Below are positions 57,151-64,000 of a stretch of DNA of 64,000 nt, one piece after another; position 1 is the stretch's first letter; each line of letters begins with the position of its first letter. A model generated the notes under the pieces. The model worked only from the letters and a program-made list of their open reading frames with translations. It was not told the DNA's origin and did not search any database. Position numbers and translations under genes: made by a program. The stretch covers positions 13,952,001-14,016,000 of the forward strand of contig NC_088314.1 in the NCBI RefSeq assembly GCF_910592395.1, written 5' to 3'. This DNA comes from Lineus longissimus. Its lineage: Eukaryota > Nemertea > Pilidiophora > Heteronemertea > Lineidae.

Positions 57151-58211
57151 TTATCCAGTTGCATCTCCACCAGAGAGGCTTTTCGGACATCGCTGTCAAG
57201 CGCATGTCCGCACCTCAAAGGGAGTCTACCCTTGATGTGTATCAAGGAAAGTGGTCTACCTTCACTTCCTGGTGCAGGGAAAACGGAGTTAATCCGATCT
57301 CTCCCTCTATATACAGATTAGTTGATTACCTTATTGAATTATTCACGGAAAGACAACTATCTGTCACGGCTATAAAAGGGTACAAGTCCGCCATCGCTTC
57401 TACCCTCCGTGTTTTAAGCACCTGGGATCTTCGTTGGGAGGACCAAATAACCCCTCTATTCAGAGGAATGTTATTAGAGCGTCCTAGACCGGTTCACAAC
57501 ACCCCTAAATGGGACCTTTCTGTTGTCCTTAAGGTGCTCATGAGGCATCCTTTTGAACCCATGTCTATTTCATCCATGAAATATCTGACACTCAAAACGG
57601 TCTTTCTAGTAGCCTTGGCTACCGCCCAACGGAGATCAGAGGTCCATGCACTTTCTTTTAGGAAGCTGGCTTTTAGAGAGGGAGGGGAGGTTATCCTGGC
57701 TTTTATACCAGGATTTCTGGCGAAGAACCAGGGACCGGCCGCCTCTCGGCCCCCGGTTACTATTTCCTCTCTGTCAGGAACGATCTCTTATGATCTTCCT
57801 GACAGAACTTTATGTCCCGTCAGGGCCCTAAAGTTCTACATAAATAGGACAAAACCTCCCGGTATCCGCCAGGGGAGAGAGCGTTTGTTTTTGTCCTATA
57901 AGGAGGGAAATAAACGAGAGATAGCGGCCGCCACTATTTCAAGGTGGATTGTGGAGACTATTCGTCTTTCCTACAACACCTTGAAGACTTCCTCTGATCT
58001 TCGTGCGCTAGCTAACATCTCAGCGCACGAAGTTAGAGCACTAGCCACCTCCTGGGCTAACTACCGAGGAGTTGCTCTTCAAGAAGTCGTTTCCGCTGCA
58101 TGTTGGAGTAATCACTCCACATTCTCTCGTTTCTACCTACGAGACGTTTCTTCCCTCGTAGATGGCATGCACACAATCGGCCCGATTGTGTCTGCGGGGC
58201 ATGTTGTTTGA
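57090..58211 (+). CDS. DIRS tyrosine recombinase
   Basis: It replaces the integrase of LTR elements and joins the circular DNA copy to the genome without target duplication. The open frame starts farther upstream (56637), but recognisable sequence begins near 57090. The N-terminal SAM-like domain reads FSDIAVKRMSAPQRESTLDV, YQGKWSTFTSWCRENG and AIKGYKSAIASTL. The catalytic domain has KTVFLVALATAQRRSEVHAL with the first arginine of the R-H-R-Y set, ISAHEVRALATSWA with H and R, SAACWSNHSTFSRFYLRDVS with the nucleophilic Y. All residues are kept and the frame is intact to the stop at 58209-58211. It overlaps the RT frame in another phase. Confidence 0.88.
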   Translation, partial: APPGEMLPPEPWIFQVSRLELIQLHLHQRGFSDIAVKRMSAPQRESTLDVYQGKWSTFTSWCRENGVNPISPSIYRLVDYLIELFTERQLSVTAIKGYKSAIASTLRVLSTWDLRWEDQITPLFRGMLLERPRPVHNTPKWDLSVVLKVLMRHPFEPMSISSMKYLTLKTVFLVALATAQRRSEVHALSFRKLAFREGGEVILAFIPGFLAKNQGPAASRPPVTISSLSGTISYDLPDRTLCPVRALKFYINRTKPPGIRQGRERLFLSYKEGNKREIAAATISRWIVETIRLSYNTLKTSSDLRALANISAHEVRALATSWANYRGVALQEVVSAACWSNHSTFSRFYLRDVSSLVDGMHTIGPIVSAGHVV

Positions 58212-58639
58212 TCCTGGCTAGATCAAAAAAAAAAGGGGGGGAAGCCCGATTGAAGAGTCAAACGCGCATCTTGCGCCATTTTTGATATGCCCTATCTTCA
58301 ACATCCAGGCAACCCCTAGTAGACTAGAAAGGACGCAATTTCTTATTGTTGTTTAGCAATAACTCATTCTACACCCTTCAACATGCCTTACTTGCTCTAA
58401 GCTCTGTTGCCGGAAAGAAGATGGTTTTATTACGCAATTCTAGCGCTTTCCGGAGAATGGGTCTATTACTCTCTATAATATGATTGTAATACCGAGATCA
58501 AAATACCGGTCCTCCGGTTCTCCCCATTTCTTTCCCCTGGCGGTCCTCCTTAGCTAATATGCCGGTGGTGCCTCCTGGATGGAACAACAGCTCAGCCTTA
58601 GGTAAGTCCTCGTTTCCCACCTCCAATAGGTTGCTGGGA

Positions 58640-58740
58640 TTCGATGCAAAAGTGTTCCATAGGTAAGTTTGAATGACACAAAATGCCCATTTCCTTACAA
58701 GAAATGGCCATTTTGTTAGTTCATACTTACCTATTGAACA
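58640..58740. repeat. Internal complementary region of the DIRS element
   Basis: GCAAAAGTGTTCCATAGGTA (58647 on) is the inverse of the left end near 52480-52500, and GTTAGTTCATACTTACCTAT is the inverse of the right end near 58955-58975. The two are fused through CATTTCCTTACAAGAAATGG. It serves as the splint that joins the ends during circle formation. Confidence 0.85.
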
Positions 58741-59013
58741 CGGCCCTCCCGCCGTCCCCACAAACGGGACATACTCTTTATTAACGCTCAAGAGTAAAGA
58801 CTAAATATGGCGGCATGAGATCGGCGCGATCTCGCGGGATCGGTCAGGGCGCCGCCTGGCGGCCGAGCTGTTAACTCAGTTCTCCCTTTAGAAAATTAAA
58901 GGGATACTCTTGTGTTTGAGCCCAAATGGAGTAACATGCAAAAGTGTTCCATAGGTAAGTATGAACTAACAAAATGGCCAATTCTTGTAAGGAAATGGGC
59001 ATTTTGGACTTCT

Positions 59014-59262
59014 CCACCTGGCACACGTATAGTGTTGGACAGGAATGGCCGCAGAGAAACTGCATGATCTGCAGTGGGCACAAAAGGCTGCTTGTCTCTG
59101 CAACAATAGGGCTATAGGCTCATACAAACCGATCTACTATAAAGGCCTATGCCCCCCCCATGCCCGGGCCTACACAGGACATTTAGATCTTGATTTAATA
59201 TGCACAGGCTCGCAACATTGACTGATGTCCGACTTTTTGGTGTAAGGCTTATTGGCTCACTG
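59014..59262. repeat. Dispersed repeat E, copy 1
   Basis: It shares order and orientation with 62188-62457: GCCGCAGAGAAACTGCATG, GCTTGTCTCTGCAA, AAAGGCCTA, GACATTTAGATCTTG and CAACATTGACTG. It begins just outside the DIRS right end. Confidence 0.65.
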
Positions 59263-60743
59263 TCTATAGTGACCATTAAAGTTGCATGTGTTTTTTAACC
59301 TCATTTTGCGATAACCTCGTTTGTCCATAAGGGCTGACCGATTCGGGCGCAATCGGCATCATTGGCTGTGTTTGGCATCATAGGTGTGTCTCGTGAAGTG
59401 ATTTTGGACAACAAACCATCGTATATATCTGTTTTTTTCGTTTTTCCATGTAATTTTGCCACGCCCCTTTTCCAGGGTGTTATTCATATTGATTTATTAT
59501 GGTCATATGTACGTACATTCGTACAAGGGGACGAGCTTACTATGTTCCAACAAATCGAGTACATTCGCAAAATGTTGGTTTTTTGGAAGCGTGTGAGTAG
59601 TGCAAATCGGCCACAAACAATTTATTCCATTTGATTCCATTTGATTCCATCGACAAATATTTAAAGAAAAGAACGAATATCGTGCCAGTTCGATAGTTTC
59701 AGGTTTGATTAGTAAGGTTTGATCCGGGGGTGTGATAATGATATGCTACATTAGCCGATAATCAACCTGGGATCGATGAAGTATTGCAGGTGTATGACTG
59801 TATGCAACTAAGCTTATGGTGAGCATTCGGAACGAGGTAATCACCGTAATTACCGTCATCCATTAATGTTTACATCGTTCACTGCTTGCTTTCCGTACAA
59901 AATCAGTAAGTTTTCAGATGTCGAGGTGATGGAAATACTCACAAAGGGGTGTAAATTAGTTGTCTGTAAATCGCTGGCAGCATTGGTATGACCTGGTTTG
60001 GGTGACACTGACTGACAGAGTTGCACTTGCAGCCTGATGCGGATGGCCGGTGAATTCTGAAGTCAACGTATACGTATAGGCCGGTGGTTTTGGAATAAAT
60101 AACAACTTTTCAGAGAGCACGTCGACTGGAGAGCTCCGCTCATTCTCAAAAGCATACACAAACTTCACGCATATTCTCCCTGCCACATCAATATTAGCTT
60201 CCAGCAGCGTCCACCAGCGTCCACCAGCGTCCACCAGGTTTCAAAGTTATCAAAATTATATTTTCTTGACATAAATCAATAAAATAGGTTATTTAAAACA
60301 TATTTTGCAAGTTTTATTGCAATATATTGAAAAATAAGTGAATTATCTGTGCTAGAACTAGGCCTAGAATAGTAGAAGTAGAAGGCTGTAGGAAAACCCG
60401 GAGGAAAGGCTGGCGGTATGTTTCTTCTGGATTAGGCCTACCCACAAGTATGTCTGTGAATAATTTAACAATCTGTAATGAAAAAGGTGAATTCACTGAT
60501 GACGGCTCATCCAAGGCAACCAATTTGGCCCCAGGCTTTGGCCAGGCTTATTTGCCTTCTCTTCCCAACAGCGATGGATATGAAAACTCCCTGCACTCCT
60601 TCGTGTACGTGGTGAAGTCTTTTCAATGTATTTCACTATTTTTAAACAAAGATTAGATTGCTTATGTAAACTCATTCTTATCATGTACATGTATTTTGCA
60701 ATTAACGTAGCGAGAAGTCACCACTATAACAGATAAAACTTAC
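59263..60743. other. Intergenic stretch with a short 10-bp minisatellite
   Basis: GCGTCCACCA is repeated three times at about 60206-60236. Open frames at 59956-60234 (-) and 60450-60656 (+) show no motif. Otherwise nothing is assigned. Confidence 0.45.
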
Positions 60744-61043
60744 ATCAATACGCCTGCATATTTCACTGGTAGAGTAACCTGGCCCACTAGCACTGGCTCC
60801 ACCATGTCCGCTTGCACTGGAACGACTACAACAATCGTTCGTGCCAACCAACAAAAAAATGTCCGAAAACGAAGACCATCTAATCCGCCGACATTTTTCT
60901 AACAAGCCGGCAGTTTCATAACCCTGGTATGCAAAAGTTATTTGGCTCTTGAACGAACTCCCCAACGCCTCATTATCCACATACTTCAAAATTGATGCGG
61001 AAAAAATTGCAGTACGCTTCTCGTTCTCCGACACTCCCGCCAT
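60744..61043 (-). CDS. Probable first coding exon of an unknown gene
   Basis: ATG at 61043 in the context AAAATGGCGG, typical of an animal start, opens exactly 100 codons that end at a good donor (GAT then GTAAGT, 60743-60738). The protein starts MAGVSENEKRTAIFSASIL, then contains YVDNEALGSSFKSQITFAYQ and a glycine/serine-rich loop ASGHGGASASGPGYST before EICRRIDV. I do not recognise the family. The DNA just upstream (61045-61170) is GC-richer, with CGCCCGCGG, as at a promoter. Later exons were not found in the expected direction before the next repeats. It could be a host gene or part of an element. Confidence 0.4.
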
Positions 61044-61169
61044 TTTGGTTTTTTTCTTCCATAACCTCGGCGGACTAATTCCACATCGCCCGCGGAATGC
61101 CGAAGACATTAGAAACCTGCACACCAAACGTCGTCGGCTAACTGTACACCTTACGACTTTGCCTCCAGA

Positions 61170-62187
61170 CGTAATATTATAGTAGGAGGAGTACACAGCT
61201 TCACACCACAAGTTTGTTGTGGCAATCTACGTCATCATGTCTTTAGTGGCCGCATCAGGGACACCATGCTAAGTCACATAAAGTGTGTCGTGGAGGTGTG
61301 TCCGCCAGACTACCGCGTGATTGGTTGACCTAGTTGATATCTGTGTCAATTCGTTGTTTTTGCGACGACCAATAATGACGAATCATCAGCAAGAGTATTG
61401 ACTTGTCGTAGTGGCCGGTAAGGGCGATGGGACGAGGCCTTATCACTAAGTCCGTAGTGTAACTAGTTGTAACAACCCTTCTTGGTTTATGCACATTTTG
61501 CAGTATTTATACCATTAAAGAAGCAAATGCTTTCAACACATATAATCTGTGCCTCTTAATGATTCAGCGATATCTAGAAATCATCACTTGCGCGTTTCCA
61601 GGGAATGTGAAGATTTTTTTCATATTTTTGCATTTTTCTCCAAATATAGGGTTTAAAATGTGCCTTAGCCTGATTATACTTCTAAGCTCTTCAATTAGTA
61701 CTCGCATTTTAGTCTGGTGGTCCGCCATCTTGGATTCAGTAAGTGAACCAATTGGTCCAGTCCCTGTACACATTGACAACATTATAGCAATCATTTCTCA
61801 CAGTGAGCCATTATCGCCGAAGGGCTTGTCCATATTGAACCCTTGGTGTGATACGTCGATAGTGTAATTAGGAAGTATCCTCTAAGAATACTAGTCTGAG
61901 AGGGATTGAAACTGGTTCGTCATTAAAGAGCCAGTACAACTGGCTAATTAAATGTAGTAAACAAGTAACATTATCATACCGTCTTCAAGCGCACTCGTGG
62001 AGCCGCATTTGGTGAATGCCATACATAACTTATTAAAGTGATATTATGCCTGTATTTTGGTAGAAGCAATTGAAGACGTCTCATCTAAGAATACTAGTCT
62101 GAGGGGGATAGGAACTGGTTTCTCATTAAGGACATAAACTCTCATATTGAAGAATATCGGGCATTCTATCCAAGAACATTTTAGACT
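61170..62187. repeat. Noncoding DNA with a 50-bp direct repeat
   Basis: TCTAAGAATACTAGTCTGAG followed by GGGATTGAAACTGGTT at about 61881-61925 recurs with few changes at about 62092-62138. No gene was recognised in the rest. Confidence 0.55.
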
Positions 62188-62457
62188 TTACACCTGTCAC
62201 ACATAGGGTACTGGACACAAATGAACTGACAAAGGAATAGCCGCATGGAAACTGCATGTTCAGCAGTTAGCACTAAAGATTGCTTGTCTTTACAAGTATA
62301 GCGCTACATGTACATGTACATGTACTTGCTCATCAAAATCAACAATAAAGGCCTACACGTAGGCACCCTACATCCCTACACATGACATGTAGACCTTGGC
62401 TTCATACACAACCATGCAATATTGACTGGTTGCACTCATTGGTGTATGGCTTTAATT
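62188..62457. repeat. Dispersed repeat E, copy 2
   Basis: Direct-orientation partner of 59014-59262, interrupted by an expanded ACATGT run (GCTACATGTACATGTACATG). Confidence 0.65.
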
Positions 62458-62599
62458 ATCTACGATGGGGTAGAAAGCAACGGCCCTCTCGCCCTTTCAA
62501 AAAGGGTGTGTTTTTTTGCTTAGCGATCATGCTGAAACTTCCAGCCGCCCCCCCCCCCCCCCCAATTAGGGTTCATAATGCCTAGACTTTCAACACGCC

Positions 62600-64000
62600 C
62601 TTTAATCTTCCAGCTCAGTCACTACCACGTGATCAAAGTGGTGTCCTTGCCTGGCCCCATGTAAAAGATTTGAACTTGTGTGATGTCTGTGCGGACCAAA
62701 TCATAGTCATCATCGGAACTGACGTCAAACGCGTCATGACCCACTTAGAAACAAGGCCAGGTCATGATGACTTACCAATTGCAGTACGAACTCCTCTTGG
62801 GTGGACGGTCTTGGGTGCGGCGTTTACTGATAATTTGAACCCATATGACGTAACCAACGATAACGTCAATATCATCTGCGTTCATATTGCCAGTAGCGCT
62901 GTACGGTTGTCAGACGATGAGTTGCACGCTCGAGTCGAAAGTTTCTGGTCTACTGAAAGCTTTGGATGTGCGCCTGCGTATGATAAACCTCAGTCTATGG
63001 AGGATATTAAAGCTCTTGTGATGTTGAATAGTTCAGTTAGAAAACTTGAAAACGGTGTATCATGAAATCGGAATGCTCTGGGCTGACAGATGACAATCCC
63101 GTGGTTTTTACTAAAAATAGAGAACTTGCTGAAAAATGTTTCGATTCTCTCAATAGAAAACTGGTTACCAATCCTGAAATGCGTGAGAAGTTTCAGAAAG
63201 AAATACATGGTTATACATGTATTAGCAGAGGTTTCGCGCGATGACTAATGAAGAACCCGAAACAGTCACTGATCGAACTAACTTGCTAACTCCCACACCA
63301 CGGCGAAGTACCCCCCCCCCCAAAAAAAAACACACCTTAACTTCGGGTGGTTTTTGACGCTGCTGCAGAATACCGCGGACATAGCCTCAACGCCAAGTTG
63401 TTGTCGGGCCCGGATCTCGCCACTAATTTGATTGGAGTTCTAATGAGATTCAGAAGGGGTGTTATACATGCTTCCCGAAATTGGTGGCTTGCATTGGAAC
63501 TAACTTTTTCCCCCTTGTCCGTCATTAAAGGCATTCAAGTGTGTTGGTCAACCATGACTATCTCCTTTGTCCCTCCACCTTATGACATCACTATTTCGGA
63601 CACTCAGCGCCCCATTTCTGGAAAGGTGTATAGCTATTGCGGCTGACATTGAGGGTATGTTCCACCAAGTGCACGTGCCTGAACTTGACAGTGACGCTCT
63701 TCAGTTTCTATGGAAGGACGATTTGAAGTAGAGTGACACTCCAAAAGACTATCAAATGTGCTTACATGTCTTTGGTGCAAAATGCTCTCCGTGTTGCGCG
63801 AATTACTGCTTGAGGGAAGTCGCTTGTGACGTCACGGGTTCAAGTGATGGCGTGTAAATCAATTCTTCGGAATTTTTACGTGAACGGTATGTTAAAGGCC
63901 CTTGATTTTTCTCCCCTAGCCATCAGTCTACCTCTGGAACTTATTGATCTAACAGCTGCCGGTGGGTTTACGCTTACAAAACGGGCATCGAATTGTCAAG
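62600..64000 (+). pseudogene. BEL/Pao retrotransposon pol fragment, broken and cut by the window end
   Basis: Readable pieces follow BEL/Pao order. A protease-region stretch reads LAWPHVKDLNLCDV then IIVIIGTDVKRVMTHLETRP and PIAVRTPLGWTVLGAA (the Pao-type aspartic protease end). A linker has VVFTKNRELAEKCFDSLNRK. The RT starts [20 protein letters not shown] and [18 protein letters not shown], is interrupted by a MITE (63473-63632), and resumes [20 protein letters not shown] and [10 protein letters not shown] stop follows, then HVFGAKCSPCCANYCLREVA. Near the edge LELIDLTAAGGFTLTKRASN matches a later RT/connection block. Several stops and shifts are present and the region of the YVDD-type active site is decayed. 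Confidence 0.85.
63473..63632 (+). mobile_element. MITE family D, copy 2, inside the BEL RT
   Basis: It separates two conserved RT blocks, RFRRG and [10 protein letters not shown], that are adjacent in BEL/Pao proteins. The sequence matches 31883-32069 in inverse orientation. The termini TATACATGC and GGTGTATA are inverted. TATA at the ends may include the target duplication. Confidence 0.82.

Larger units (their letters stand above)
52459..59006 (+). mobile_element. DIRS1-like tyrosine-recombinase retrotransposon, 6.5 kb
   Basis: Instead of LTRs there are inverted terminal repeats: 52459-52646 and 58789-59006 share about 170 bases in opposite orientation (for example GGCGGCCGAGCTGTTAACTC). 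An internal complementary region at about 58640-58740 carries the two unique outermost ends joined: the left end (TTTGTGTCATTCAAAC, as complement) followed by the right end (TGTTAGTTCATACTTACC). This is the arrangement by which DIRS elements rebuild circular DNA. The gene order is gag, RT/RNase H with a methyltransferase-like tail, then tyrosine recombinase, the last two overlapping. One frame change in the RNase H tail is the only clear defect. Confidence 0.92.

Noticed and set aside
59956-60234. 92-codon minus-strand frame as an exon
   Set aside because: It begins in a 10-bp tandem repeat and has no motif or supporting splice sites.

Overview
This window is eukaryotic nuclear DNA, almost certainly from a marine invertebrate animal. 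Genes have GT-AG introns, intergenic DNA is AT-rich, and transposons of many superfamilies are packed and nested. The scattered short words ACATGTAC and TAGGCCTA and the mix of DIRS, Ginger, P-type, PIF/Harbinger, Ty3/gypsy and BEL/Pao elements would suit an echinoderm, hemichordate, cephalochordate or mollusc; an echinoderm or hemichordate is my guess and the sequence does not settle it. No rRNA, operon, CRISPR array or bacterial feature is visible.

Layout. 0.1-0.9 kb: a fold-back repeat made of TTTTAG-type units. 1.3-4.6 kb: a decayed P-element/THAP9-type transposase (+) facing a PHD-finger gene with a transposon-like C-terminal region (-). 4.9-9.1 kb: one arm of a long-inverted-repeat element (family A) split by a second element, followed by a broken pogo/Tigger-type transposase. 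10.1-24.1 kb: a complete 14-kb Ty3/gypsy LTR retrotransposon with target-site duplication, LTRs, PBS, gag-pol and PPT, into which a tRNA-derived SINE and a 4-kb Ginger DNA transposon with a nearly intact multi-exon integrase gene have inserted. 25.4-26.0 kb: two exons resembling the PCSK9 C-terminal cysteine-rich domain, possibly a host gene. 26.1-29.8 kb: TA-flanked MITEs and a mariner-like element with a hairpin element nested in its arm. 31-37 kb: MITEs, a Helitron/PIF1 helicase fragment, a tRNA-like sequence and a PAN/apple-like exon. 37.85-42.74 kb: a second family A copy with two arms of about 0.75-0.85 kb around a 366-codon open frame I cannot assign. 43.5-46.6 kb: a PIF/Harbinger gene pair whose two opposite-strand genes interlock, each keeping an exon in an intron of the other. 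46.7-48.4 kb: a HARBI1-type element; 48.8-50.0 kb: a decayed Myb/SANT-like companion. 50.5-51.6 kb: a second fold-back element. 52.5-59.0 kb: a nearly complete DIRS1-like tyrosine-recombinase retrotransposon with inverted repeats and internal complementary region. 60.7-61.0 kb: a probable first exon of an unknown gene. 62.6-64.0 kb: a BEL/Pao pol fragment interrupted by a MITE and cut by the window edge.

The genes do not form one pathway: most are selfish-element genes that move their own DNA. The order of nesting gives relative ages: gypsy is older than the SINE and Ginger inside it; family A copy 1 is older than element B; the 27.8-29.4 kb element is older than its hairpin insert; the BEL fragment is older than its MITE. 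Candidate host genes are the PCSK9-like exons (25.4-26.0 kb), the exon at 60.7-61.0 kb and perhaps the unknown reading frame at 38.8-39.9 kb. Best candidates for something undescribed are that frame inside family A, the interlocked Harbinger genes and the two compositionally odd fold-back elements.
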